A stretch of DNA of 64,000 nt from SIG565 sp045613385 (GCA_045613385.1 JAZLAW010000011.1:20927-84926), one strand, 5' to 3'; positions 27,044-36,366 are shown, counted from the stretch's first letter. Program-made: numbers and translations. Notes: a model not told the origin generated them from the letters alone.

Positions 27044-27934
27044 TTAATGGTGGTGATGGTGGTGTCCCGATTCTACCGACATCGTTGGATTACATTCGGT
27101 ATCGTGACAATGTTCATCCTTTGCTTCTATTTCAACTGTTACGTGGGAAATGGAGTGTTCGGCGAATTCTTCTTTAACAGCTTTTTTAATATTGTGTGCA
27201 TCAGAGTCGGTCACGATATGCACTGTTGCAGCATTAGATATCCCATCGAAACTCCAGATATGCAGGTGATGTGCATCTATAACACCGTGAATTTGCTTTA
27301 AATGTTCATACATTTCTTCTAAAGAAACGTTTTTGGGTGTCTTTTCAAGCAGTATATCAACTGATGCTCCAAAAATCTTGATTGCATAGAAAAGAGAGAT
27401 TAAAGCAACACCAATAGAAAGAACAGGATCGATTATCTTGATATCGGTAAATTTCATAACAACGGCACCGAGCAAAACAACAATCCAGCCGAGCACATCT
27501 TCAAGCATATGCAGACTTACTGCTTTTTGGTTAAGAGATTTGCCGCCGTGCGTAAACACCGCTCCTGCAAAATTGATAACGGCGCCGAAGAGAGCGAGAA
27601 TTATCATACCGTTATAATTTATTGGCGTAGGGTTGATAAGTCGCAAAACGGCATTATATATAACTATAACCGAGCCCGAAATCAAAATTACGGTCTGAAT
27701 AAGTGAGCCGAAAACAGAATATCTTACATAACCGAAGGTATAGGAACTATCGGGTTTCTTTTTACTGATTTTCTCAAGAATATATGAAACACCGATACTA
27801 ACGCAGTCTCCAAGGTCGTGCACCGCATCAGATATAATAGCAACACTGCCCGTAAAGGCTCCGCCTATAAACTCGGCAATGCTAAAAAGTAAATTTAATA
27901 CAAAGGCCGTTAAAATTTTAAAATCTGATTTCAT
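27044..27934 (-). CDS. Cation diffusion facilitator with poly-His tail
   Basis: Zn/Co/Cd-type proton antiporter of the CDF family in the cytoplasmic membrane. 296 aa, six predicted transmembrane segments, metal-site motifs SDAVHDLGD (TM2) and HMLEDVLGW (TM5), then a cytosolic domain (AHHLHIWSFDG). The C-terminus ends in six consecutive histidines encoded in the genome. It overlaps the PAP2 gene by 4 bp and is the last gene of a four-gene minus-strand operon. The exact metal is unknown. Confidence 0.9.
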   Translation of the reverse strand: MKSDFKILTAFVLNLLFSIAEFIGGAFTGSVAIISDAVHDLGDCVSIGVSYILEKISKKKPDSSYTFGYVRYSVFGSLIQTVILISGSVIVIYNAVLRLINPTPINYNGMIILALFGAVINFAGAVFTHGGKSLNQKAVSLHMLEDVLGWIVVLLGAVVMKFTDIKIIDPVLSIGVALISLFYAIKIFGASVDILLEKTPKNVSLEEMYEHLKQIHGVIDAHHLHIWSFDGISNAATVHIVTDSDAHNIKKAVKEEFAEHSISHVTVEIEAKDEHCHDTECNPTMSVESGHHHHHH

Positions 27935-28479
27935 ATAATACCCCTTTTGGCAAGTGAAAAACGGTTATCCGCTTTATCTATTATATACTTTGCCAAAAAT
28001 GCTATAGCCACACCCAAAACAGCACCGAAAATCACATCGCTTGGATAGTGAACGTACAGATAAAGTCTTGATAAAGCGATAAGAAAAGCTAAAATCAAGG
28101 CAAAAACACCCCATTTTTTATTATTAAGGGTAATTGCCGTAGCGGCTTCAAAGGAAGCAAGGGTGTGTCCTGACGGGAAAGAATAGTCGGACAGGTGCTT
28201 TACTAAAATTTCTATTTCTGTATTTATATCGTATGGGCGAATTCTGGCTATTATGTTTTTAAGCAGCAGATTCCCTGTTATAAAGCCTATAAGCAGGGAA
28301 AGTCCCATACAAACCCCCATCCTGCGCGTTCTTTTAAATATTATTAAAAGTACCGACAGGACAATCCAGAAAACACCGCCGTCACCGAATCTGGTTATAA
28401 ACGGCATAACTGTATCTAAAAAAGGGTTGGTTAAATTTTCGCGTATAAAATCAAGAATACTCAGTTCAAACCGATTCAA
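27931..28479 (-). CDS. PAP2-family phosphatase (undecaprenyl-diphosphatase-like)
   Basis: Membrane lipid phosphatase of 182 aa. The three acid-phosphatase motifs are present: KNIIARIRP, FPSGHTLASF and SRLYLYVHYPSD. These place the active site on the outer face, where such enzymes recycle undecaprenyl diphosphate or dephosphorylate lipid carriers. Its position directly after the glycosyltransferase fusion and anchored protein supports a role in cell-surface glycan assembly. Confidence 0.85.
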   Translation of the reverse strand: MNRFELSILDFIRENLTNPFLDTVMPFITRFGDGGVFWIVLSVLLIIFKRTRRMGVCMGLSLLIGFITGNLLLKNIIARIRPYDINTEIEILVKHLSDYSFPSGHTLASFEAATAITLNNKKWGVFALILAFLIALSRLYLYVHYPSDVIFGAVLGVAIAFLAKYIIDKADNRFSLAKRGII

Positions 28480-29544
28480 TCAATTTTCCTCCGGATTTTT
28501 TATATCGATTATTTTAAAAGAGTTACCGTTTTTCTGAACGAAAACATATTTTTTAAAGTAAATTTTATATGTCATACCGTTGCGCTTTAATACCTGGGTA
28601 AAATCAACGCGGCAACTATAAATGTTATCGGAATATTTGAAAATTTCGTCGTTTACAACATTGTCAAAGCCTTCAATGGTATGTTCAAGTATATGGTCGG
28701 TATAACTTGAACGGATATTCTTATAAAAATCCGAACCGGTATCAAAGTATGCGGCAACGTCGGCAAGTGAAGCATCTCCCTGCATATAATTGGCATATGC
28801 CTTTGAGCCTTCGGTTGCAACGTTCCGTATGTTTGCCTTTGTGTTGTTATCAATGTACTGATAAACAGAGTATGAATTACCCGTTTTTTTAACATCAATC
28901 GGTTTGCCCGATTCTTCTGCGGTAACAGTCACTTCATCGGTTAAAAGATTGTTTATTTCCGCCGATTTTTGCTTTATGGCATTCTCATTTTCGAGATACT
29001 TTTCAACAAATTGCGGTATACACACTTCCTTTAAGTCGGTATCTGCAATAATCTTCCCGTTTACAGATACCGACAGGTTATGTGGCATAGTTATGCTTAT
29101 GGTTTTGTAAAAATCTTTTTCAAACTCACAGTAATTTACAGTGTATTTCGGTAAAAAAGAAGCAGATGAGCTATCTTTATTCAAGTAAATATTAAAAATC
29201 TTCTTATCATCTGCCTTAATTACGTAAGCCGCATCAACCCCTTCGGGTCGCGCCGAAGACAGAACTGCATACAACTTTTTATCCTTAATATTATTTTCAA
29301 AAAAGGAACTCATATTTTCCTTTGTTTCATAAGGGGATATTTTGAGTGAAAAGTTGTCCTTTAAATAATCAATATCACCGCTTTTCAGATATGTATCGGT
29401 AATATTGGTAATCAAATTTATGGGTTGTGCCGCTTCGTAGGATTCAAGCCATCCGAAAAGCCATACAAGCATTACCGCAAGGGCAAGAATGAAAACGGCG
29501 ATAAACGAAAAATAAATTTTATAAAAGACACCGCGTTTAGCCAT
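28480..29544 (-). CDS. Membrane-anchored extracytoplasmic protein of unknown function
   Basis: A 354-aa protein that I do not recognise. One N-terminal transmembrane segment (about residues 9-32) is followed by a large extracellular part without cysteine clusters. The region from about 255 to the end (YFDTGSDFYKNI.., CRVDFTQVLKRNGMTYKIYFKKY) looks like a small NTF2-type alpha-beta domain, but this is only an impression. It overlaps the end of the upstream glycosyltransferase fusion gene by 8 bp and abuts the PAP2 gene, so it likely works in the same surface process. Confidence 0.6.
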   Translation of the reverse strand: MAKRGVFYKIYFSFIAVFILALAVMLVWLFGWLESYEAAQPINLITNITDTYLKSGDIDYLKDNFSLKISPYETKENMSSFFENNIKDKKLYAVLSSARPEGVDAAYVIKADDKKIFNIYLNKDSSSASFLPKYTVNYCEFEKDFYKTISITMPHNLSVSVNGKIIADTDLKEVCIPQFVEKYLENENAIKQKSAEINNLLTDEVTVTAEESGKPIDVKKTGNSYSVYQYIDNNTKANIRNVATEGSKAYANYMQGDASLADVAAYFDTGSDFYKNIRSSYTDHILEHTIEGFDNVVNDEIFKYSDNIYSCRVDFTQVLKRNGMTYKIYFKKYVFVQKNGNSFKIIDIKNPEEN

Positions 29545-31693
29545 TATTGTCCACCCCCGAAACGATAAAATAGGTAGGTATTCTTCTCGGACGCATAAAT
29601 GCTTTATATCGGTTTACAAGACCTAAATTCTGATAGGTATCAAGTTCATCCTTGTTTACGGGATATTTATTAAAGTAATCTTTATAATAAAGCATTGCCG
29701 AAGAGCCACCGTCAAGCATAGCGGCACTAACCGCACCGTGTCTTGCCATAATGCCGATAACATCATTTCTTGTGGCGCCAATACTGTCGGCGGTTCTACC
29801 ATCGGTAACAAGCATCAGAACGGTGCCGTCGGCGCGTTGACCTATAGCGGTACGTTGCGCTGTACCACTGTTATTATTTCCGTAATGTAATTTTACTTCA
29901 CTGCCCGACTGTTCAATAAGTACATTACCTGTCTGGAAGCATACCGCATCTCTGATGCCGAGAGCATCGGCTTCAGTTTTACTCATAGACTCGCGGCAGA
30001 CAAGTTTATCGTTTTTATCAAAACCGATAAATGTGCGTTTTGCACCATCATTCCATACCATCTTACCGCGCGAATAGGTAAGTCCCATCGGATGTGCGCC
30101 TGTACCCGTTCCGCCGACATCGGCGAATTCACCTGCGTTTATGGCGGCGATACAGTCGTATTTTGCCGCAAGGTCAAGCATACGGATACCTTCGGTAGCT
30201 GTCGAAAAGTTTTCACTCGATACGCCCACACTTACTCTTTTAGGGTCCTTAACCATCAAAAGATATGCCTTAAATCTGGGCTCATTCAGGAATACAAGTT
30301 TCATTCCGTCAATGGCGTTTGCCCATTCATCAGTATTTTCCGGTGTTAAGTAGTCTTTAATATTCATACTGTCGGTGGAAACTTCTTGGCTGCCTGTCAT
30401 AATTTCATTTACTGTCGTTTTCGGTAAAAACAGTTCGGGCAGCCATTTTGTAGCACTTGCTTGTTTTGCCGAAATAACAAGCATATTCCTGAGTGACTCG
30501 CTCGGTCCGTAACAAATAACAAGACAGGCTGATACGGCGGTTATAAGAGCCATTAAAACGGCGGTACCGGTCACAAGCAAACTGCGTAAAATTATCTTTT
30601 TGGCACCCAGCTTTTTGCGTTGTTTGGTTTCCTTTTTAGCAGGGTTTTCTCTGAAGACCCAACAGCGTTGAATTCTGTAGCTAACAAAGAAAAGCAAGGT
30701 ATCAACGGCAATTTTAACTAATGTACTGCCAAAAGGTGTAGAGCGCAGAATAAAGCAAATAAGTGTCACAAGTCCTGCTGATACTGCCATTTGACAGGTC
30801 GCCAAAATAATATATCTAAAAAGGGTTTCACGGATTTTCTTTTTAGATTCAAAAACGGCTTTGCGGTTAAGCGTAAAGTTTAGCACCGAAGAGCAAAATC
30901 TTGCGCTGACAGTGGCAACCGCTTCTGCCCATACACCAAATACTGTAGAAAAAAGTTTACAAAAAACATAAAAAAGTGAAATATCGGTAACAAAAGACAA
31001 AAATGCACTTATAAAGTACATAAAGATAAAGCGATAAATTCTAAGAGAGTCTTTGATAGGGTGGAAGTGTGAAGTTTTATTTTCTTCAATATAAACGGTG
31101 TCAATTTTCACTTCGGTTAACTGCGCGCCTAACTGACCGCATTTAAGAAGCATATTTGTTTCATATTCAAATCTGTCACCCTTGATATCTAAGAGTTCTC
31201 GTATCAGTGCTTTAGGAAAAGCGCGGAGACCTGTTTGTGTGTCGGTTATTTTAAGGCCGCACAAAAGTTTAAAAACAAGGGAAGTTGTTTTGTTTCCAAA
31301 ACGGCTTCTTTTTGGTACGTTTTTATCATCGAAATCTCTGCAACCGAGAACGATGGTGCTGTCATTTGTCAAAGCCAATGCAACCTTTACAACATCGTGT
31401 GGTAAATGTTGACCGTCACCGTCTACTGTGATTACAGCGAAATCATCGGTGCAGTTATCCAGTATGTATCTGAAAGCAGTTTTAAGCGCCGAGCCTTTGC
31501 CTCGGTTTGTTCTGTGGCGAAGCACGGTGATATTTTCACTCTCACTCGGGAAAAACTTATGATTTTCGGGTGCGCTTCCGTCATCAACCAAAACAAAGTT
31601 GGCAAAACCGGCAGCTTTTAACCCATCAACCGTTTTTATAAGCTTTTCATCGGGGTCGAGTGAAGGAATTACTATAAAAATCCGCTTTTCCAT
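29537..31693 (-). CDS. GT2 glycosyltransferase - GtrA - phosphodiester glycosidase fusion
   Basis: A 718-aa three-part protein. Residues 1-215 are a family 2 (dolichyl-phosphate mannosyltransferase-like) glycosyltransferase with Asp91-Gly-Asp93 in TVDGDGQHLPHD. Residues about 222-350 are a four-helix GtrA-like membrane domain. A further helix (368-395) leads to an extracellular NAGPA/phosphodiester-glycosidase domain (465-715) with AAINAGEF, GQRADGTVLMLVTDGR and MLDGGSSAMLYY. The first two parts would make and flip a polyprenyl-linked sugar; the last would cleave or handle a sugar-1-phosphodiester outside. First gene of the operon. The order of domains argues for a surface-glycan tailoring machine; its product is unknown. 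Confidence 0.85.
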   Translation of the reverse strand: MEKRIFIVIPSLDPDEKLIKTVDGLKAAGFANFVLVDDGSAPENHKFFPSESENITVLRHRTNRGKGSALKTAFRYILDNCTDDFAVITVDGDGQHLPHDVVKVALALTNDSTIVLGCRDFDDKNVPKRSRFGNKTTSLVFKLLCGLKITDTQTGLRAFPKALIRELLDIKGDRFEYETNMLLKCGQLGAQLTEVKIDTVYIEENKTSHFHPIKDSLRIYRFIFMYFISAFLSFVTDISLFYVFCKLFSTVFGVWAEAVATVSARFCSSVLNFTLNRKAVFESKKKIRETLFRYIILATCQMAVSAGLVTLICFILRSTPFGSTLVKIAVDTLLFFVSYRIQRCWVFRENPAKKETKQRKKLGAKKIILRSLLVTGTAVLMALITAVSACLVICYGPSESLRNMLVISAKQASATKWLPELFLPKTTVNEIMTGSQEVSTDSMNIKDYLTPENTDEWANAIDGMKLVFLNEPRFKAYLLMVKDPKRVSVGVSSENFSTATEGIRMLDLAAKYDCIAAINAGEFADVGGTGTGAHPMGLTYSRGKMVWNDGAKRTFIGFDKNDKLVCRESMSKTEADALGIRDAVCFQTGNVLIEQSGSEVKLHYGNNNSGTAQRTAIGQRADGTVLMLVTDGRTADSIGATRNDVIGIMARHGAVSAAMLDGGSSAMLYYKDYFNKYPVNKDELDTYQNLGLVNRYKAFMRPRRIPTYFIVSGVDNNG

Positions 31694-31778
31694 TAATATC
31701 CCCCTTAAAACACATAAAATATCACTTTAATTGTAACACCATATAGTATATATTTCAAGTAATATATATAGGTAGCCG

Positions 31779-31807
31779 TTGCAGAATGTGCGGAAAAGTG
31801 ATATAGT
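31779..31807 (+). promoter_or_regulatory. Promoter of the MATE transporter gene
   Basis: TTGCAG (31779-31784) and TATAGT (31802-31807) with a 17-bp spacer, 34 bp before the start codon. Confidence 0.6.
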
Positions 31808-31841
31808 TAATTTGTATTTTTAAGTAGAAGAAGGCAGAAAA

Positions 31842-33185
31842 ATGACAACGGCAGAACTGCATTATAAAAAAATGACCGAAACTCCGCTGACTCGGCTTAT
31901 AGTGTCATTGGGAATTCCTACAACAATTTCAATGCTTATTACCAACATTTACAATATGGCCGATACTTATTTTGTGGGTTCCTTGGGGGAAAGTCCACAA
32001 GCGGCAACAGGTATACTTTTTTCTTTGCAGGCGGTAATACAGGCTTTGGCATTTATGTTGGGACAAGGCTCGGGAACAATGGTTTCTAAAGCTTTGGCAG
32101 ATAAAAATAAAGAAGAAGCAGATGAATTTGTTTCAACTGCATTTTTTACGGGTATTGCTATAGGTTTATTTATGATGACGGCAGGTTTTGTATTTTTAAC
32201 TCCGCTATTGAGATTACTTGGCAGTACCGAAACGATTTTGCCCTTTGCCAAACAGTATGGATCCTGTGTGCTTATAAGCTGTCCCTTGGTTATAGGCTCG
32301 TTTGTACTGAATAATAATTTAAGATATGAAGGCAAGGCTTTTTTCTCGATGTTCGGCCTTGTTTCAGGCGGAATATTAAACATTTTTGGCGACTGGTTGC
32401 TTGTATCTGTGTTTGATTTTGGTATTTTAGGTGCCGGAATTGCAACTGCGGTTTCGCAGACTATAAGTTTTATAATACTTCTTCTGTTCTTTTGCAAAAA
32501 AGCGCAGAGCAGTATAAAACTTTCGGCGGTATCAAAGAGTATCAAGGTTTATTCTACAATATGTAAGGTTGGTTTCCCGGCACTCTTAAGACAGGGGCTA
32601 GCCTCCATTTCAAGCGGACTGTTAAACAATTTAACCCGACCGTTTGGAGATGCCGCTATTGCTGCGATGAGTGTTGTAAACCGTGTAGGTTCATTTATAA
32701 TGTGCGTGGGTCTCGGTATCGGACAAGGATATCAACCGGTAGCTTCTTTTAACTATCAGGCAAAAAAATACGACCGCGTAAAACGGGGATTGCTTGTTAC
32801 CATGTCAATCGGTGCAGTTCTAATCTGTATGATTTCGGTACCGGCTATGTTTTTTGCAAAAAATATTATTTATCTTTTCCAGAAAAGTGAAGAAGTGGCG
32901 GCGGTAGGTGTTACGGCGCTCAGATGCACCTGTTTCGGAACGATATTTTTAGCACTGTCTGTACCAATAAATATGTTTTACCAGAGCGCGAGAAAACCTG
33001 TTATGTCATCAATTCTCTCTCTTATGCGCTCGGGAGTTATGTTTATTCCCACACTTATAATTACCACAAGCCTTTTTGGAATTACCGGCATACAGATTTC
33101 TCAACCCTTAGCCGATATATTAACAGGTCTTGTAAGTATTCCGTTTATAATTGATTTTTTGAGAAAAAGCGATGATAAATTTTAA
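31842..33185 (+). CDS. MATE-family efflux transporter
   Basis: Twelve-helix multidrug/toxin extruder, 447 aa, cytoplasmic membrane. N-terminal PLTRLIVSLGIPTTISMLITNIYNMADTYFVG-type region and the repeated GQGSGTMVSKALA/ GIGQGYQPVASFNYQAK halves are typical of the DinF/NorM-like clostridial group. It stands alone between the surface operon and the HD gene with its own promoter and terminator. Substrate unknown. Confidence 0.92.
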   Translation: MTTAELHYKKMTETPLTRLIVSLGIPTTISMLITNIYNMADTYFVGSLGESPQAATGILFSLQAVIQALAFMLGQGSGTMVSKALADKNKEEADEFVSTAFFTGIAIGLFMMTAGFVFLTPLLRLLGSTETILPFAKQYGSCVLISCPLVIGSFVLNNNLRYEGKAFFSMFGLVSGGILNIFGDWLLVSVFDFGILGAGIATAVSQTISFIILLLFFCKKAQSSIKLSAVSKSIKVYSTICKVGFPALLRQGLASISSGLLNNLTRPFGDAAIAAMSVVNRVGSFIMCVGLGIGQGYQPVASFNYQAKKYDRVKRGLLVTMSIGAVLICMISVPAMFFAKNIIYLFQKSEEVAAVGVTALRCTCFGTIFLALSVPINMFYQSARKPVMSSILSLMRSGVMFIPTLIITTSLFGITGIQISQPLADILTGLVSIPFIIDFLRKSDDKF

Positions 33186-33214
33186 AAGCAGAGAACTTTG
33201 TTCTCTGCTTTTTT
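33184..33214. terminator. Bidirectional terminator after the MATE gene
   Basis: Stem GCAGAGAAC/GTTCTCTGC with a TTT loop, flanked by AAAA and a T8 run; shared by convergent MATE and HD genes. Confidence 0.85.
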
Positions 33215-33870
33215 TATAATAACTGTTGTGAATTTATTATAAGTCTGAATTTCAGTCCCAACATCTCTGCTGCCTTGCGGCACATAATCATACGCGCCAA
33301 AAATATTTCAAAATAATCCATAACAGCGCTGAATTCAGTATCAATTTCAAGCATCAGTGTGATACTTTTTTTGTCATCGGCTATCTTGAGCACAGAAGAT
33401 TTTACAGAATAGTTTACGCGGTCGTGTATATCAAACGAAGTGATGTCGGTATTTCTTACTCTTGTACGGCGTACATCGGATTTGTCTGCCAAAATAAGTG
33501 CTGCCGAAACGGCATTTACGGGTGTTCCTGTTTTTTCATCGTGGTTGCCTATTGCTGTGGTAATAAGTGCGATATCTTCGGCAGGTACATTCATATGGTC
33601 GAGTAATCTGAAAGCAAGTATTGCACCTGTAAGCGGATGGTCGTTACGGTTGACAAGATTGCCTATATCGTGAAGATATGCCGCAATTTTTACGATTTCC
33701 ACTTCGTGTTCGGGGTAGTCCAAGGTCTGCAATATATAAGCGGCAGTATCTGCAGTTTTGCAAACGTGCGGAAAACTATGCTCGGTAAATCCAAGCGCTT
33801 TTAAAGATTCATCGGCTTTTGAGATATATGTGTTAATTTTACTGTCTTTTTTAAGCTCTTCGTATTTCAT
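33214..33870 (-). CDS. HD-domain phosphohydrolase
   Basis: 218 aa. The metal site is visible as His in SFPHVCKTA, His-Asp in AAYLHDIGN, His in NRNDHPLTG and Asp in LILADKSD, i.e. a complete HD fold. The C-terminal part carries a small beta domain. Such proteins hydrolyse nucleotides or related phosphoesters; no closer substrate can be given. Five bases separate it from the upstream ClC gene, so both probably share a transcript. Confidence 0.8.
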   Translation of the reverse strand: MKYEELKKDSKINTYISKADESLKALGFTEHSFPHVCKTADTAAYILQTLDYPEHEVEIVKIAAYLHDIGNLVNRNDHPLTGAILAFRLLDHMNVPAEDIALITTAIGNHDEKTGTPVNAVSAALILADKSDVRRTRVRNTDITSFDIHDRVNYSVKSSVLKIADDKKSITLMLEIDTEFSAVMDYFEIFLARMIMCRKAAEMLGLKFRLIINSQQLL

Positions 33871-33875
33871 TATTT

Positions 33876-35162
33876 TTACTCCTTTATATGATTCTTTATG
33901 ACGGTATGTGTTAAATCTTCGGCTTTTAACAATCTGAATATAATATATGATATAACTATTGCGGGTAAAATATAAATCGCACCGCTAATAGAACAAATAC
34001 CTTCAGCAGACAAGCAAAACATAGTAAGCGGCATATGGTTTACCGCCGATATAAATGCAACGGCTCCGATAAGAACAGGGAGCATATAGTCAGAAATCGG
34101 CAAAATGCCGGTGGCGATAAGTATTTCAGCCACTACCGCGCCGATTAGTGCGCCTAAGGCTATAAGCGGCAGAAAAAGTCCGCCGGTAACACCGACATTA
34201 TTTGCAGTAAGAAGAATTACAGCTCGTGAAATAAGAATAATTAACAGTAAAAACAGGGGCGCTCTCGTGTGCAATAGTTTTTCAACCAGCGCGTGTCCTG
34301 GGCCGCCTATATCTTCTGCTATAAAGAGCAACAGGACAGAAAATAAAAATATAATCATCACTTTTAGGGAATAAGGCAATTTTACCTTTTGATTAATTAA
34401 GCGACATAGTTTATAGAGATATGTAAAAAGAATTGCAGAAAATCCGCAAATTATACCAACTATAACCGATATGTAAATATACTTCCAATCAAAAGTGGTA
34501 TTTATACCAATATCAAAAAGCCGATAACTGATATTAAAAAGTTTGCACAAAGGAAGGTTTACGGCAAAGGCCATAATAGAAGAAATAAACGATAATATCA
34601 AAAAGCGCGGTTTTGGTTTGATATGCATTTCTTCAACCGAAAAGATAATGCCTGAAAGAAAAGTACCTGTAACCGCTGAAAAACCCGCACCTGCGCCACA
34701 AGCAGTGAGATTATAGTCGTCCCGTTTTAAAGCTTTGCCGATACCGTCTCCTATGAGTGCGCCAATCTGTACAGAAGGTCCTTCATTACCGAGCGGCACA
34801 CCGACAAAAAAGGTGATAAGTGAAGATAAAATAACAGCAATAATATTTTTTATGTAATTCAGTTTCATTTTGGTATGGCTAAGTATTAGTGCGAACGGAA
34901 TTCCGCCGCCTTTTACTTTTGGGAAATGTTTTGCAATTAATGCTGAAATTAAAGCAAAAACGATAGCAAATATTAAAACAGGTATTATTAAAATCACATT
35001 GCTTTGGATTATCGAAAAAAGAGCAGATGACAGATTAACAACAAAAGAACACAAAAATTTAAAAACAAAAACCGATAAACCTACAAACGCACCGACTGTA
35101 GTCGGTGCTAAAAACAAAGGTATTATAAATTGTTTTAAATAATGTGAAATATTTTTTATCAT
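33876..35162 (-). CDS. ClC-family chloride channel or antiporter
   Basis: 428 aa from the ATG at 35162 (an upstream TTG is open but less likely). About eleven membrane helices. The anion-selectivity segments are GNEGPSVQIG (with the gating Glu; the usual first Arg is Asn) and GGLFLPL. The family exchanges chloride or fluoride for protons; GNEGP rather than GREGP may point to altered anion preference. Read with the downstream HD gene. Confidence 0.88.
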   Translation of the reverse strand: MIKNISHYLKQFIIPLFLAPTTVGAFVGLSVFVFKFLCSFVVNLSSALFSIIQSNVILIIPVLIFAIVFALISALIAKHFPKVKGGGIPFALILSHTKMKLNYIKNIIAVILSSLITFFVGVPLGNEGPSVQIGALIGDGIGKALKRDDYNLTACGAGAGFSAVTGTFLSGIIFSVEEMHIKPKPRFLILSFISSIMAFAVNLPLCKLFNISYRLFDIGINTTFDWKYIYISVIVGIICGFSAILFTYLYKLCRLINQKVKLPYSLKVMIIFLFSVLLLFIAEDIGGPGHALVEKLLHTRAPLFLLLIILISRAVILLTANNVGVTGGLFLPLIALGALIGAVVAEILIATGILPISDYMLPVLIGAVAFISAVNHMPLTMFCLSAEGICSISGAIYILPAIVISYIIFRLLKAEDLTHTVIKNHIKE

Positions 35163-35237
35163 ATATGTCACCACTTTCAAACTAAAATTATTGTATCACA
35201 TTATTCAAGTATTAGCAATAAAAAGTGCTATTCTTTG

Positions 35238-35265
35238 TTGACAAAGAGTGATATTTTGCTATATT
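35238..35265 (+). promoter_or_regulatory. Promoter of the acyltransferase gene
   Basis: TTGACA (35238-35243) and TATATT (35260-35265) with a 16-bp spacer, 26 bp before the chosen start. Confidence 0.7.
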
Positions 35266-35291
35266 TGAATAAGAAGGAAAGGGGAACAAAT

Positions 35292-36158
35292 ATGAAAAAA
35301 TTACTCGAGAAAATCGCATTACCGGCGGAAACCGAACAGGCGGTAATTGATACATATAATAAAATTTGCAATTATGAAGAGTATAAAAAGATACGCAAAA
35401 TGCTTGAAGATAAAATACCTTTTTCTCAAACACGGGAAGTTTGCTGTGAATTAGCTAAAAAAAGCGGTATTCACGAGTTTACGGTTTGTATGGCAGTACT
35501 TGTTTGTAATGCCGACATAGCAAAGCGCCGATATATAGGTAAAGGCGTTAGCGAAGAAGTATTTTACGAAACGGCAAGGGATTTGAAATTCAAATCGGAT
35601 ATTTGTTTGAGTCGTTTTGATATCAGAGGTATTTTCGTTTTTGAGTGGTTCCAAAAGTTTTATGAAGGAAATATTTATAAGCTTGGCAGACTGCAGTTTG
35701 TGCCGTTAAATAAAGGCAAAGATTATATTGCGGTACACGTGCCGGAAGACGGCAGACTTGATTATAGTGATGTCTGGGATTCTTACAAGGCAGCATACGA
35801 TTTTTTCCCAAAAATAGAAGGCGATTTAATCGCATTTACCTGCCACTCATATTTCTTTGTGCCCGAATATCGGGGAACTGTTTTTAAAGAAGGCAGTAAT
35901 ACATACCGCTTTATCGAAGAATATACATTATTAGAGTGCGACTATTCTGAAGATTTTGTAGATGCCTGGCGTATATTTGATATGGATTATAAGGGAGACA
36001 CTTCGGTGCTTCCCAACAACACATCACTTCAAAAGGCATTTATCGAGCATATCGAGAAGGTCGGTAAATTTGGAGAAGGTCTGGGCGCATTCTTGTTTAA
36101 CGGTGAAAAAATAGTTGATGCCACAGCCGAAGAAATAAGAAAAATAGCAATGGTATAA
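35292..36158 (+). CDS. Acyltransferase-like protein (NAT_N / GNAT_C type)
   Basis: 288 aa from the ATG at 35292, which follows GGAAAGGGGA; the longer frame starts inside the promoter. A helical N-terminal half (KICNYEEYKKIRKML..) is followed by a mixed alpha-beta half (GIFVFEWFQKFYEGNIYKLGRLQF, then DYIAVHVPEDGRL) that fits the two-domain acyltransferase family found next to uncharacterised genes in Clostridia. No catalytic residue can be assigned with certainty. It is monocistronic, with a strong terminator just after it. Confidence 0.65.
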   Translation: MKKLLEKIALPAETEQAVIDTYNKICNYEEYKKIRKMLEDKIPFSQTREVCCELAKKSGIHEFTVCMAVLVCNADIAKRRYIGKGVSEEVFYETARDLKFKSDICLSRFDIRGIFVFEWFQKFYEGNIYKLGRLQFVPLNKGKDYIAVHVPEDGRLDYSDVWDSYKAAYDFFPKIEGDLIAFTCHSYFFVPEYRGTVFKEGSNTYRFIEEYTLLECDYSEDFVDAWRIFDMDYKGDTSVLPNNTSLQKAFIEHIEKVGKFGEGLGAFLFNGEKIVDATAEEIRKIAMV

Positions 36159-36161
36159 AAT

Positions 36162-36193
36162 AAAACCCCGAACACCTTGGTGTTCGGGGTTTT
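36162..36193. terminator. Bidirectional terminator (acyltransferase / old tRNA-Arg)
   Basis: Stem AAAACCCCGAACA/TGTTCGGGGTTTT with a short loop; ends exactly at the CCA of the truncated tRNA, so it was also the terminator of the original tRNA gene. Confidence 0.85.
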
Positions 36194-36236
36194 GGCACCC
36201 ACAGTAGGAATCGAACCTACAACTAGCCCTTAGGAG
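36193..36236 (-). pseudogene. 3' half of a split tRNA-Arg(CCT)
   Basis: From the anticodon loop CTCCTAA (36230-36236) to the CCA (36193-36195): stem strand GGGCT, AGTT, T arm GTAGG-TTCGATT-CCTAC, acceptor TGTGGGT, discriminator G. The bases upstream of the loop do not form a tRNA 5' half. The matching 5' half lies 2.5 kb away at 38736-38773; the two together give a complete cloverleaf. The sequence between is the island. Confidence 0.9.
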
Positions 36237-36275
36237 AAGCCGATGGAAACGATAACGGCATCCCTTGTAATACCT

Positions 36276-36303
36276 AAAAATCCCCTGCTGTCAGGGAATT
36301 TTT
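36276..36303 (-). terminator. Terminator downstream of the ECF operon
   Basis: Hairpin AAAAATtCCC / GGGgATTTTT, about 155 bp after the end of the membrane-protein gene, with T5 on the minus strand. Confidence 0.6.
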
Positions 36304-36366
36304 AAGGTTAATGTGTTATCTTGTGTTACGCCGTTACCGCTGATTTTATGTCGTTTTACTGTGTTT

